Part shown: in pieces, positions 37,555 to 47,020 of the stretch
Layout: each line of letters opens with the position of its first letter
How positions within the stretch are numbered: position 1 is the first letter of the stretch
Source of the DNA: Natronincola peptidivorans
GTDB lineage: Bacteria > Bacillota > Clostridia > Peptostreptococcales > Natronincolaceae
Direction: 5' to 3'
NCBI RefSeq assembly: GCF_900111615.1
Contig: NZ_FOHU01000010.1
Span: 62,001-126,000 of the forward strand
DNA: 64,000 nucleotides
Position numbers and translations under genes: made by a program
Notes under the pieces: model-generated
The model's database searches: none
Seen by the model: only the letters and a program-made list of their open reading frames with translations
Told to the model about the DNA's origin: nothing

Positions 37555-37654
37555 AAAAAAACCTTTATCCTATCAATAGGACAAAGGTGTATTTGCTATT
37601 TTTCTATATTGAAGGAATAAACCCACTACATTTCCTACAGGCTTTATTGATTCC
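37555..37654 (-). promoter_or_regulatory. Leader with hairpin and intrinsic terminator, attenuator or riboswitch candidate
   Basis: The transcript from the promoter at 37677-37705 first forms a long stem, GGAATCAATAAAGCC with GGGTTTATTCC (37640-37654 with 37614-37624, small bulges). About 25 bases later a terminator follows: CCTTTGTCCTA and TAGGATAAAGG (37562-37587), then seven T's (37555-37561). It ends about 55 bases before the ABC ATPase start. The loop of the first stem contains TAGGA, which can pair with TCCTA of the terminator, so an alternative fold exists. No known riboswitch was recognised. Confidence 0.6.
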
Positions 37655-37676
37655 TACGATTACCAACATTAAAGTT

Positions 37677-37705
37677 ATTTTAATACTTTTGTATATAGCT
37701 GTCAA
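37677..37705 (-). promoter_or_regulatory. Sigma-A promoter of the ABC ATPase-nitroreductase operon
   Basis: TTGACA (37700-37705) and TAAAAT (37677-37682) are 17 bases apart on the minus strand, near consensus. The start of transcription would be near 37670, giving a leader of about 170 bases. Confidence 0.8.
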
Positions 37706-37778
37706 TAGATATTTTCAAAATTTTCTAATAACATAAAGATAGGCAAAACTCCCATTATCAAGAGCTTATACATTAAAA

Positions 37779-37805
37779 ACACCAAAAACAATCAGTCTTT
37801 GGTGT
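37779..37805 (-). terminator. Terminator of the RND efflux operon
   Basis: ACACCAAA / TTTGGTGT with 11-base loop, followed on the minus strand by TTTTAA. It lies about 70 bases past the RND stop. Confidence 0.85.
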
Positions 37806-37876
37806 TAGTTGTGTTTCACTTTTCTTTCTTTGAAAGGATGATCTTGTTCTTATTTTTTACTTCTATAAGTATCCCT

Positions 37877-40800
37877 TTAAGGAGTTGTGTTCCCAATTCC
37901 TTTTCCTATGGCTTGAATTTTTTCTTCTATCATACTATAGACTACTGGAATAAGCACCAGGGTAAGGAAGGTTGATATAACTAATCCGCTTACGATAGCA
38001 ATGGCCATAGGTGTAAAAAGATCACTTCCTAAAAAAATCAGGGGCATCAACCCAATTCCTGTTGTGGTGGTTGTAAGCATAATAGGTCTAAATCGTTGAT
38101 CCACAGCATCGATACATGCATTTACCACTGTCTTACCCTTTACTCTCTCTCGGTTAATAAAATCGATTAAGACAATAGCATTATTAACAACAATGCCAAA
38201 TAAGCTGACAATCCCCAGCAAGCCTGTGAAGGAAAGAGGCTGTCTCGATAGGAATAGTCCCAAGATTGCCCCCACTGCTGACAGGGGTATGGTTAGAAGA
38301 ATAATGAACGGTTGTATGAAAGATTTAAACTGGATCAGCAATATAATAAATATAGCCATCACTGCAAATATAGATAAAATGCCAACCTCTCCAAAGTTTC
38401 TGTTAATGCTTTCCTGCTCACCATCAAAGATAATCTCCACATCATCCAGCTGTAAATGCATCATTCGATTACGGAGTTCATTTTCTATTACAGCAGAATT
38501 TCCTCCCGGTCTAAGATCACTTAGAACGGTAACAGTGAATTCTCTATCATATTTTGTAATAATAGGAACCTGATGCTGCAATTCTACCCTAGCCACTTGT
38601 TTCAGCAATACTTTTTGATCTGTAAGAAGGGACTTAATCGCCAGGTTTTCAAGCTCCTCCTTTGTTGTAATATTGCTTTTAACCACGATATCATATTCTA
38701 TACCCAGCTGTCTAAAGACTGTTGCTCTTTCACCCCTAAGGGCAATACTGACCTCTTTTAATATATCATAATGGGATATCCCCAAGCTGCTTCCTTTATC
38801 AGAATCTACTACTATAGAAAACTCATACATCCTATTGGGAAAATTATCCCTCACATTCATAGTACCATGAATATCGCTTAATTCCTCTGATAGGAGATCG
38901 GCAGCAGCACCTAGTCTTTCAAAATTATCTCCTGACACTCTAATGGTGATGGGTGCACCAACAGGCTCCCCCTGCTCAAGCTCAAAGGCGGTTGCTGTCC
39001 CTGCAGCAATGGTTCCATCAAAGAGCTCCTGTATATGATTGACAAATTCCGTATTGGACCTAAACCTCTTTCCATTTTTTAAGTCCAGTTTAACCAGCAT
39101 CTGTGCAAAATCTGGCGATTGTGTGCTAATCATCATAGTATCCCAAAATTTAGGTAGTCCATTACCGATGGCAGTTGTATATTGGAGAACCTCCGGCTGA
39201 TGGCTTAAAATATTTGACACCTCATCTACGATGGCTTCTGTCCGTGATAAATCCGAGCTTTGCTCAGCAGTGATATTGATATAGATAATATCCTTATCAG
39301 CCTTTGGAAAGAATTGTAGTCCTAGCCGTGATGCGATAAAGAAAGAAAATAGTACGAATATAAAGGTAAAAGCCAATGTCCTCTTTCTATGAGTTAATCC
39401 AAATTCCAGCAGCCCCTGAAAAACCTTTTTTACTGATGGAATCTGTTTTGTGTTTTTGCTTTCCTTTAAGAACACAAAGGCAAGGGTTGGTGTTACTAAA
39501 AGTGCAACCAAATAGGAAAAGGTCAGTGACAGCATAATGATTTGAGGCAGGCTAATGATGTATTCTCCTACAGGAGATTTAATTAGAGCTAGAGGTATAA
39601 AGGCCCCCACAGTGGTTAGTGTGGATGTTAAGACCGGTGCCGCCACCTCTTTGGCTCCCTCTACACATGCTGTCATTCTTTCTAACCCCTCATCCAGCCT
39701 CGTTTGAATGGAATCAATGATTACAATTGCATTGTCTACAAGCATTCCTAAAGCAATGATTAATGCCGTAATGGAGACCTGATGAAGCTTAATCCCTAGA
39801 AGATTCATTGATGAGAAGGTCAATAAGATCGTCAGAGGAATAGCTGTGGATACAATAACTGCATTTCTTATTCCTAAGCTGAGAAATATAATCACTACAA
39901 CTAACAACATACCAAAGAGAAGATTTCCTATAAAATTGTTGATGGAAGCTCTAACATCTCGTGGCTGATACAATACTTCGTTAAAGAATAAATCCTCTGG
40001 CATTTCCTTCTTTATTGCTTCGATTCTCCTTTCGACCTCTCTACCAATTAAGACAATATTTTCATCTTCTTTAAAGTATCCAGCCAGCAATACAGCATTT
40101 CTCCCGTTGTGCTTGATCTTAAAATTAGCCTCTTCCATTCCTTCATAGACTGCTGCTATATCCTTTAACCGCAAAACCTCTCCTGTCTCTCTTGAAAGAC
40201 TTATGATTGTATTTTCAATATCCTTTATGGAATGATAGCTCCCTTCCACATTGACATTGATCTTCATACTGCCATCATCTATACTGCCTACAGGTATCTC
40301 TAGATTTTGCCCTCTAATCATATTGGTAATATCCTCTAAGGACAGACCATGATGGTTTAGCCTGTTAATATCCACCTCTACTTTTATTTCTTTTTTTTGC
40401 TCTCCTTCTATATCAAACCCTTCAATCCCTTCTATCCTAGAAAGCTTTCTTTCTACTTCTTCGGCATAGTATTCCAGCTCTTCGTAGGAATAATTATCCC
40501 CCGACATACTGATCATAATGCCTGCTGTTTTTAATAAATCCGTGTTGATATCCACAATCTCGCAGCCCTCTGGCAGTTCATTTTGAAGGTCATTCATTTT
40601 GTCTCTTAAATCTCTCCAGGCTTTATCCACATCAGCTCCATAGCTTAGCTCAAATATTACAGTGGAAATGCTGTTTTTTGAGAAGGATACTGAATAATCA
40701 TAACCGTCCATTTCGGCGATTTTATCTTCAATTTTTTTTGTTACCATACTTTCCATGTTTTCTGGTGAAGCGCCAGGATAAACAGCTGTTACCATTGCAG

Positions 40801-40936
40801 CAGGCAGCTCAATCTTAGGTGCTTCTTCCTTCGGCATTACATAATAGTTGTATAGCCCTAAAAGCATTAGAACAACTGCCGCAAAAAGTGTCACTCTTCT
40901 TTCCTTAATAACGTGATAAATAATTCCCTTTTTCAT
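37877..40936 (-). CDS. RND-family efflux transporter, inner-membrane pump
   Basis: A 1019-residue RND permease (AcrB/CzcA-like) with two repeats of a large extracytoplasmic loop and six helices: N-terminal helix VTLFAAVVLMLLGLYNY, TM4 LGMLVDNAIVIIDSI and C-terminal ALILLTIPLSAVGAILGL-like segments (here IILLTIPLSAVGAILGLF and FGIVVNNAIVLIDF). The two Asp residues of the proton relay are represented by Asp in LVDNAIVIID and the N of VVNNAIVLID. The gene overlaps the adaptor gene by four bases. Substrates could be drugs, metals or cell-envelope lipids. Confidence 0.92.
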   Translation of the reverse strand: MKKGIIYHVIKERRVTLFAAVVLMLLGLYNYYVMPKEEAPKIELPAAMVTAVYPGASPENMESMVTKKIEDKIAEMDGYDYSVSFSKNSISTVIFELSYGADVDKAWRDLRDKMNDLQNELPEGCEIVDINTDLLKTAGIMISMSGDNYSYEELEYYAEEVERKLSRIEGIEGFDIEGEQKKEIKVEVDINRLNHHGLSLEDITNMIRGQNLEIPVGSIDDGSMKINVNVEGSYHSIKDIENTIISLSRETGEVLRLKDIAAVYEGMEEANFKIKHNGRNAVLLAGYFKEDENIVLIGREVERRIEAIKKEMPEDLFFNEVLYQPRDVRASINNFIGNLLFGMLLVVVIIFLSLGIRNAVIVSTAIPLTILLTFSSMNLLGIKLHQVSITALIIALGMLVDNAIVIIDSIQTRLDEGLERMTACVEGAKEVAAPVLTSTLTTVGAFIPLALIKSPVGEYIISLPQIIMLSLTFSYLVALLVTPTLAFVFLKESKNTKQIPSVKKVFQGLLEFGLTHRKRTLAFTFIFVLFSFFIASRLGLQFFPKADKDIIYINITAEQSSDLSRTEAIVDEVSNILSHQPEVLQYTTAIGNGLPKFWDTMMISTQSPDFAQMLVKLDLKNGKRFRSNTEFVNHIQELFDGTIAAGTATAFELEQGEPVGAPITIRVSGDNFERLGAAADLLSEELSDIHGTMNVRDNFPNRMYEFSIVVDSDKGSSLGISHYDILKEVSIALRGERATVFRQLGIEYDIVVKSNITTKEELENLAIKSLLTDQKVLLKQVARVELQHQVPIITKYDREFTVTVLSDLRPGGNSAVIENELRNRMMHLQLDDVEIIFDGEQESINRNFGEVGILSIFAVMAIFIILLIQFKSFIQPFIILLTIPLSAVGAILGLFLSRQPLSFTGLLGIVSLFGIVVNNAIVLIDFINRERVKGKTVVNACIDAVDQRFRPIMLTTTTTGIGLMPLIFLGSDLFTPMAIAIVSGLVISTFLTLVLIPVVYSMIEEKIQAIGKGIGNTTP

Positions 40937-42156
40937 TCTACATCACGATCCTTAAGTGTTACTTGATCTCCGTCCCTCAGATTCTTCATTCCCTCAATCA
41001 CAACCATTTCTCCATGTTTTATTCCCTTCACTAATGCATTTGTTCCAACGACATCAATAATTTCTATTCTTCGTCTCTCTGCTTTATCCTCATGAACTGT
41101 AAATACAAAGTCCTCTCCCTGATAAAGAATTGAAGAAATAGGTATGCTGATAGCCTCTTGATATCCCAGCATTAGTTCTACATTGGCTGTTTCGCCTATA
41201 GGAAATATACCTTCTAAAATATTTATTTCAACAGCATAGGTTCTGGTGGTCTCATTCGGCATAGGATTGATATGGGACACTATTCCCTCACTCAGTTGAT
41301 TGCCTACACTAACCAAAGCCCTCATTCCTGCTTCTATTTCCATTAAATCCTTCGACGTCACTCCAATCTTTAGGATTTGGCCTTCACCTCTGACAATAGC
41401 CAAGGGATAGCCCCCATTGTATAATTCACCCTCCTTGAAGAATACATCTACAATATAGCCATCTATATCTGCTATAAGCACAGCATCCTCCAAGAGATTT
41501 TTTCTATAGAGATAATCTGCCTTCGCCTGTTGATATTGATGAAATAATGCCTCCTTATCTTCCTCTCTAGCACCCCTTATAAGCTGGTTTAGAATTTCCT
41601 CAGCCTGACCCAAGTCCGCCTGACGAATATCCATTTCAAGCTTTGCCTGATCTAATTCCTGCTTTGATATAGCAGAAGCCTCATAAAGCACCTTCATTTT
41701 TTCATAGGTATCTTTATAGAATTCCGAAGCATCCCTTGCTTTTTTTGCATTAAGCTCAGCATTATTGATATCCTCTTGGCTGGCTCCATTCAAAGCCTTC
41801 ATATATTGAGCATGTGCTGCTTCCATCTGTGCCTCTGAAGCCATCAAAGCATATCTTAAGTCCTCAGTATCCAGCTCAGCAATAACCTCTCCCCTTTCAA
41901 TAAAGTCTCCCTTCTCTACAGGTATACTTCTAATTCTTCCTGATGATTTGAATGCCATCCTTCTTGTTTCCTCTGGTGCGATAGACCCTATATAGTCAAG
42001 CACAACAGGTATATCTTCCTCTACTGCTTCTATAACTGCCACCGGTTTGCTTGCACTGACCTCCTCTCCATTCTGCCTGTTATTGACACAGGACCATAGT
42101 ATAGCCCCTATGATGATCATCATCAAAGCTGCCAAAATCATTCTTTTTTTACTCAT
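40933..42156 (-). CDS. RND efflux periplasmic-adaptor (MFP) lipoprotein
   Basis: A 407-residue membrane fusion protein. A lipobox signal (IIIGAILWSC) is followed by the lipoyl/biotinyl half GRIRSIPVEKGDFIERGEVIAELD, a long coiled-coil hairpin rich in Ala/Glu/Gln, and a beta-barrel. Its partner is the RND pump downstream. No outer-membrane channel is encoded, as expected if the host has a single membrane. In Firmicutes such pairs act on the outer leaflet. AGAGGG lies upstream of the ATG. Confidence 0.9.
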   Translation of the reverse strand: MSKKRMILAALMMIIIGAILWSCVNNRQNGEEVSASKPVAVIEAVEEDIPVVLDYIGSIAPEETRRMAFKSSGRIRSIPVEKGDFIERGEVIAELDTEDLRYALMASEAQMEAAHAQYMKALNGASQEDINNAELNAKKARDASEFYKDTYEKMKVLYEASAISKQELDQAKLEMDIRQADLGQAEEILNQLIRGAREEDKEALFHQYQQAKADYLYRKNLLEDAVLIADIDGYIVDVFFKEGELYNGGYPLAIVRGEGQILKIGVTSKDLMEIEAGMRALVSVGNQLSEGIVSHINPMPNETTRTYAVEINILEGIFPIGETANVELMLGYQEAISIPISSILYQGEDFVFTVHEDKAERRRIEIIDVVGTNALVKGIKHGEMVVIEGMKNLRDGDQVTLKDRDVE

Positions 42157-42204
42157 TCCAATAACCCTCTTTCAACTTAATCTTCAAAACATATTTTTAC
42201 AGGA

Positions 42205-42214
42205 AACAATTGTT
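42205..42214. promoter_or_regulatory. Perfect 10-bp palindrome AACAATTGTT, possible TetR operator half
   Basis: It sits in the 116-base gap between the TetR gene and the efflux operon, about 50 bases upstream of the adaptor start. TetR-type sites are usually longer, so the call is weak. Confidence 0.3.
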
Positions 42215-42235
42215 CATATCCTCTAGGATAAAAAC

Positions 42236-42259
42236 AATAATTATCACGTGTTCATTATT
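42236..42259. promoter_or_regulatory. Imperfect 24-bp palindrome around CACGTG, candidate TetR operator
   Basis: AATAAT and ATTATT bracket a core CACGTG with partly symmetric flanks (TTAT and TTCA). It lies just upstream of the TetR stop codon and downstream of nothing else, and within the efflux operon's leader region. The neighbouring TetR regulator makes it a plausible operator. Confidence 0.4.
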
Positions 42260-42272
42260 GACTCAAAAAAAA

Positions 42273-42878
42273 TTAAGAGAATCGTTCTTCTAACTTGCTA
42301 AAACAATACTTCATCAAAATAACAACTAAGCTCTTGATTTCTTTTTCTTCTGTTGAGCTCTTTAAAATCCTAATCAAGCCTTCTATGAAACTATTTGACA
42401 TAATATAGCATATGAAACTTCTCTCTGCATTATTTCTAAAAAGCACTTCTGGGTCTGTAGGAAATATACAGCCAATAGACTCGTGGTTATGTTTTTCAAT
42501 CATTCTAATGATTTTACACTTTACTTTTTCATAGGAGGTTCCTTCTGAGCCATCTATTAAAATCAAAAGAGCCTCTCTATGCTTTACAAATATAGTTACA
42601 ATAGAGTCCGCCATAAACTCCACAAAGGCATCCGTTTCTTCATTAAAGTCAGGATGATTATGCTCATTGATCAGATCAACAACCATATCAAAAGCAGGGG
42701 TAACAATAGTGGAAAAAAGTGCTTCTTTGTTTTCAAAATACCTGTACATATTTCCCACAGTCATTCCTGCATTTTTTGCCATACTTCTCATAGAAGCATT
42801 TTTAAAGCCTTTATCTTTGAATTCCTTTACAGCAGCTTCAAGTATCCTATCTCTCATTTCATCCTTTAGTACTTGCAT
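42273..42878 (-). CDS. TetR/AcrR-family transcriptional regulator
   Basis: A 201-residue repressor. The helix-turn-helix is ASMRSMAKNAGMTVGNMYRYFENK at about 33-56. The C-terminal ligand-binding half is variable. It lies immediately upstream of the adaptor-pump pair and probably controls it and itself. The ATG at 42878 has AGGTG upstream; a longer reading without a ribosome binding site begins 21 residues earlier. Confidence 0.9.
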   Translation of the reverse strand: MQVLKDEMRDRILEAAVKEFKDKGFKNASMRSMAKNAGMTVGNMYRYFENKEALFSTIVTPAFDMVVDLINEHNHPDFNEETDAFVEFMADSIVTIFVKHREALLILIDGSEGTSYEKVKCKIIRMIEKHNHESIGCIFPTDPEVLFRNNAERSFICYIMSNSFIEGLIRILKSSTEEKEIKSLVVILMKYCFSKLEERFS

Positions 42879-42962
42879 TAATAAACACCTGCTTATTTTT
42901 ATATTGATTGTTATTTTACTATTTTTTTCTTTTGATGTCAATATTTTCTTATAAATTAATTT

Positions 42963-43421
42963 TTAGCAATCAGCGGTTACAGGTTTTCTCCCAAAAAATC
43001 CACCACTTAACTCAAATCCTTTTTTTCTATATAGATTGATGGCACTTTCATTGTCAGTATTCACTACAAGTCTAAACTCAACAAAATCATATTTTTTTGT
43101 TAACTTAAAGGCTTCCTCCATTAGTTTTTCAGCAATACCTTTTCTTCTGTGTTCTGGTTCTACCCACAGGTCATCTATAAACATTGTTCCCTTTCTTTTA
43201 TCCGGCTTAGGTATTAAGGCAATATGAATATACCCAACAGGCTCACTTCCAACCTCTGCAACATATATGAAAAAATAATCAGAATTTACTATTCCTAACT
43301 GGCCTTCGTCTTCACTTAAGTATTCCTGATACTCTTTAGGTGCTCTCTTTTTAATTAATTCATTTACTTTATATCGTTCTTTTTGACTTATTCTTCTAAT
43401 AGAAACATTATTATTCATCAT
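42963..43421 (-). CDS. GNAT-family N-acetyltransferase
   Basis: A 152-residue acetyl-CoA transferase of the GNAT fold. The acetyl-CoA motif A reads IDDLWVEPEHRRKGIAEKLMEEAFKL (pyrophosphate loop RRKGIA), and motif B VVNTDNESAINLYRKKGFE closes it. The substrate is unknown. GGGAGATAAG precedes the ATG. It is the first gene of an accessory run that extends to the right edge of the window. Confidence 0.88.
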   Translation of the reverse strand: MMNNNVSIRRISQKERYKVNELIKKRAPKEYQEYLSEDEGQLGIVNSDYFFIYVAEVGSEPVGYIHIALIPKPDKRKGTMFIDDLWVEPEHRRKGIAEKLMEEAFKLTKKYDFVEFRLVVNTDNESAINLYRKKGFELSGGFFGRKPVTADC

Positions 43422-43669
43422 CTTATCTCCCTCTTGATTGAAATTAAAATATTCTTAACTATTTAACTATTGGAATCGCAGCCTTTACAGAGGCGAATTA
43501 TTAAGGGCTGGACCATGCCTCACGAATCCAGATTACATATACTATGCTATTTGGATGAAGCGACGTAGAAACATAATAAAAAACCTTACTATTAAGTGAA
43601 GTTGAAAAACACCTCCTCACTTTATTAATGTACAAACTTCAATAAATCAAATATAAGGTTTTAAGCAAC

Positions 43670-44551
43670 TCACTTTACTGCACTTGAAAGATTAGTTTTG
43701 CTATTATATTCAACAGGAATTCTATTGAGTTTTTTAGTGATCATGATTAGAACTGGAACAAGGATAAGTATTGTGGCTAGGAAAACAGACATGCGTATTG
43801 TCATGTCTACATTTAATTCTCCATTGATGCTTATATGGACTAGATTAAGGATTGAATTGATTATGAAATGTGATATCCAGGGTGTCCAAATGGAATTCGT
43901 ATAATAATACATCACACCAAAAACAATACCTATTAGTATCATAGGTATAGAATTGAATACTAGTGCCATTATAAAACCATTTGAACCGCTGACCATTCCA
44001 CTAATATACCATTTAAATGCCCAAGGAATATGCCATATTCCAAACAATAGTGCCTGCAAAAATATAGCCATTCTGACGGAATATTTTTTATTTAACATCG
44101 GAATCATAATCCCTCTGAATAATCCTTCTTCCATAAAACAATTAATTGCATTACCCAATAAAAGAAATAGTGCAAAACCTATTCCACCAGTTACACCTGC
44201 CTTAGGATCAATTGCTGCTATTATTAATTGCGGCGAATCAGAGGCAAATATTAAAAATTCTCCCACATATCCCAAAATCATCAAAGCACTTGTAATAACT
44301 ATACCTAATATAAAAATAGACCACTTATTATTAACATTAAATCCAATACTACTTAGATTATCACCTGCTATTTTCACAAATAGAATTACAATAATAAAAC
44401 CTATCATCTTCGACAATATGATCTCACCTAATAAATCATCCAACCTGAAAACAAAAATATCTAGCAGCCTAAAGATCATTGCTATACACATTAAGCATAT
44501 GCTAAGGATTAGTGGTTTTGAAAATGAAATATCTTTTAATTTTTTTCTCAT
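43670..44551 (-). CDS. CPBP intramembrane metalloprotease (CAAX/Abi family)
   Basis: A 293-residue membrane protein with about eight helices. The CPBP motifs are CFMEEGLFRGIMIP (catalytic Glu-Glu and Arg), ALLFGIWHIPWAF (motif 2 His) and a later HFIINSILN (motif 3). Such proteases cleave prenylated or peptide substrates or act in bacteriocin immunity; the substrate is unknown. The N-terminal start is uncertain: the nearest AGGAG is 17 bases upstream of the ATG. It lies in the accessory region without a recognisable attC. Confidence 0.85.
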   Translation of the reverse strand: MRKKLKDISFSKPLILSICLMCIAMIFRLLDIFVFRLDDLLGEIILSKMIGFIIVILFVKIAGDNLSSIGFNVNNKWSIFILGIVITSALMILGYVGEFLIFASDSPQLIIAAIDPKAGVTGGIGFALFLLLGNAINCFMEEGLFRGIMIPMLNKKYSVRMAIFLQALLFGIWHIPWAFKWYISGMVSGSNGFIMALVFNSIPMILIGIVFGVMYYYTNSIWTPWISHFIINSILNLVHISINGELNVDMTIRMSVFLATILILVPVLIMITKKLNRIPVEYNSKTNLSSAVK

Positions 44552-44602
44552 AATATCTAACTTTTACACTCCTATCTTCTCATTTTGTTATATAAACATA
44601 AT

Positions 44603-45334
44603 TTAGTAACCTTTCATTACTCCAATTAAAATAATTCCTACTATTACAAGCATCAGTATATCTCTGCTAGAATTTGCCATGACATTGCTTTCAACTTCTT
44701 TTTCATTTGGATCAATAAAGTTTGATGTAGTGATATCTTCTTCAACTATATTCTCATTACTTTCTACATTTTCCTCATAGATTACCTTACCATTTGAATA
44801 CACTTTACCCTTATTACCATCAAAGCTAAAAGCATTTTTTGTTCCATTACTATTAATAAAAGCTTTTATAGCAGCTGCATCCATTTTTATAGATCCTGAT
44901 GCTTCTTTGGGGTAAAGTAAATTAAGGGTTCTATAATCCTTAGAGTCCACTTTAAAAATACCCCATTCGTTTATAAAACTATTCCCTTTTTTAATAACCG
45001 ATACTAATACATAATCACCTTTTTGCGGACTGCTTTCTTTAGAATTGGTCCCATAGAAGAAAGCGTATTCTTTTATTCCTCCGATTGTTACTGTCCCTTT
45101 TATAGAAATTTGTTTTCTAGGTGAAGCTACATTTAAATCTTTTGAACTAATAATCTGATGCTCTACATCTATAGTAATTTCGTTTTCTGATACCTCTATT
45201 ACTTCGCCTAAGACCAGTGCATCATGGTCATTATGCATTAGCCTATACATCGCATCTGCAGCAAATGCTGTATTGCAATTGAAAAATACAATGATTACTG
45301 AAATTATAATCCAATAAAATATGCTTCTTCTCAT
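44603..45334 (-). CDS. Exported protein with C-terminal membrane anchor, unknown function
   Basis: A 243-residue protein with a signal peptide (FYWIIISVIIVFFNCNTAFAAD), a central soluble domain, an acidic linker and a C-terminal helix (DILMLVIVGIILIGVMKGY). GGAGGTG precedes the ATG. No family was recognised. The central domain has beta-rich character (IEVSENEITIDVEHQII). It could be a surface-anchored protein or one exposed outside the membrane, held by the C-terminal helix. Confidence 0.75.
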   Translation of the reverse strand: MRRSIFYWIIISVIIVFFNCNTAFAADAMYRLMHNDHDALVLGEVIEVSENEITIDVEHQIISSKDLNVASPRKQISIKGTVTIGGIKEYAFFYGTNSKESSPQKGDYVLVSVIKKGNSFINEWGIFKVDSKDYRTLNLLYPKEASGSIKMDAAAIKAFINSNGTKNAFSFDGNKGKVYSNGKVIYEENVESNENIVEEDITTSNFIDPNEKEVESNVMANSSRDILMLVIVGIILIGVMKGY

Positions 45335-45624
45335 ATTTTTATCAACACCTCCTATATATCATTAAAGCTTCTTGTCTTAATTTTAATGGCAATTGGAACC
45401 CTATTCACTATCTTTCTAGGGGCCTTTCAATTATACTTAGATTTATTTTTTATACATGTGTATATATTTATATTCTTTTTGAGCTTTTATCTCCTACTAG
45501 CTCTTGAATATATCTTTTGACTTGATCTATCCTTCCTGGGATCTGCAAACCTAGTATCAGCAGTCCTCAGATGCCGCTGTCCTAAATTATAGCCGCTGCA
45601 GAGGAATGATTCCTTGTTAAATCT
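45335..45624. other. Spacer without recognised gene
   Basis: No credible reading frame. It holds a GC-richer patch (45530-45610) with short complementary words but no clear attC polarity. I looked for RYYYAACG and GTTRRRY ends and found no pair. Confidence 0.4.
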
Positions 45625-46254
45625 CTACTTTCTATTGCAAACTGACTTTCCATGTCCAAAATGAATGTGTTTCACATTCATCTCGTTAATTCTTTTTACA
45701 CTTTTCTTCATCGCTTCATAATTTTCATATAACATTGATTCAGTCTGATAAAATATATTCATCAATGCATCGCCAACAATAAGGTCATCCTCTCCAACAA
45801 TGACTCCAATTGACCCTTTTGTATGGCCAGGTAATTCTAGTACCGTTGCATTGACTCCATAGTCTATTAAAGAATCTCCTTCTTGCAAAAATATTGATGG
45901 CTCAAATGATTCTATTTTTTCTTTTTCGATATTATTAACAGATATTTTTAATACCAGCTTTCCTAAAGGTGTATGGGCTGATAATGATTCTAACATATTA
46001 TTTTTTGTCAATTCATAATCTTCCTTATGCATTGCAATTGGCACACATAACTCTTTAGCAAGAAATGCCGTGTTCTGAATATGGTCTACATGTCCATGCG
46101 TAAGGACAATCATAGTCAAGTTGAATTTTTTACATTCTTCTAAAATCTTTTCTCTATACTTTATCCTTGCTGTGTCCACTAAAATTGCTTTATCATTTTC
46201 GGAAATAATAAAACAGTTGTCATTACCACACTGTATCCTATGAATCTTTTGCAC
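45625..46254 (-). CDS. MBL-fold metallo-hydrolase
   Basis: A 209-residue hydrolase of the glyoxalase II-like MBL group: LTHGHVDHIQN as the Zn motif, LELPGHTKGSIGVIVGEDDLIVGDALM and a final HIHFGHG. The substrate may be a thioester or a flavin-linked NO/O2 species, but it cannot be told. The start is chosen as the GTG at 46254, which has GGAGG eight bases upstream; the TTG at 46269 lies inside that site. Confidence 0.83.
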   Translation of the reverse strand: MQKIHRIQCGNDNCFIISENDKAILVDTARIKYREKILEECKKFNLTMIVLTHGHVDHIQNTAFLAKELCVPIAMHKEDYELTKNNMLESLSAHTPLGKLVLKISVNNIEKEKIESFEPSIFLQEGDSLIDYGVNATVLELPGHTKGSIGVIVGEDDLIVGDALMNIFYQTESMLYENYEAMKKSVKRINEMNVKHIHFGHGKSVCNRK

Positions 46255-46369
46255 GATTCTTTCCTCCAAACTTATATAATAAGCATTTTACTATCTATAC
46301 TACCCATGCCAAGGATGGCGCAGTGCATCCCGATGTCTGCTAATCCCCTATTAGCATATGCTGATAGCT

Positions 46370-46897
46370 TTATAGCTTCAAAATATACTCCTTACATTGA
46401 AATTCCATACTTCCACTAAATTTTGAATATTTTCCATCATTCTGATATATAAATCCCAGCTTTTCAAGAATACATCCAGATGCTATGTTATCCTTTGCGT
46501 ACTTTCCATATAGTGTATTTATTCCCAATGTATCTTTAGCATAAGATATGATTTTTTCTGCTGCTTCTGATGTAATGCCTTGCCCCCAATATTGGCGCAT
46601 AATTATATAGCCAATCTCAAACATCTTACATTCTGCGTTATAATAAAAACCCCCCGAACCAATTAAACAACCTGTCTTCTTTAAAACAAATCCCCAATTG
46701 TAATGATTATCACTGTCAATTGCTTTTTCTTCAGTAGTCAACCACTCTTTTGTAACATTTATACTTGTGTGTAAATCCCATTGCATATACTTTACTGCCT
46801 TAGGATCACTACTCCATTTCCTATAAACATCCTCTGCATCGTCTAATATTAAAGGTCTTAGTATCAATCTCTCAGTTTCTAATATTGGTGTTTCCAT
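46370..46897 (-). CDS. RimJ/RimL-type GNAT acetyltransferase
   Basis: A 175-residue N-acetyltransferase. METPILETERLILRPLILDDAEDVYRKWS is the family N-terminus, and IMRQYWGQGITSEAA holds the acetyl-CoA loop, closed by NIASGCILEKLGFIY. RimJ/RimL members acetylate ribosomal proteins or antibiotics; the substrate is unknown. No strong ribosome binding site precedes the ATG at 46897, and a TTG at 46909 is an alternative. Confidence 0.88.
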   Translation of the reverse strand: METPILETERLILRPLILDDAEDVYRKWSSDPKAVKYMQWDLHTSINVTKEWLTTEEKAIDSDNHYNWGFVLKKTGCLIGSGGFYYNAECKMFEIGYIIMRQYWGQGITSEAAEKIISYAKDTLGINTLYGKYAKDNIASGCILEKLGFIYQNDGKYSKFSGSMEFQCKEYILKL

Positions 46898-47020
46898 ATT
46901 TTTTCTCAACTCGATTCTATAAAGTAAATATTTTTTTCAAAAAACTAATTGTTTGATCTACAGAATTCATTATATAAATAGTGCTATTTAACTATGCATA
47001 TCTAGTATCCTCAACTTCTT

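Noticed and set aside
37555-37654. Assignment of the leader to a known riboswitch class such as preQ1, fluoride, THF or SAM
   Set aside because: None of the conserved core words of those classes were found, so no class name is given.
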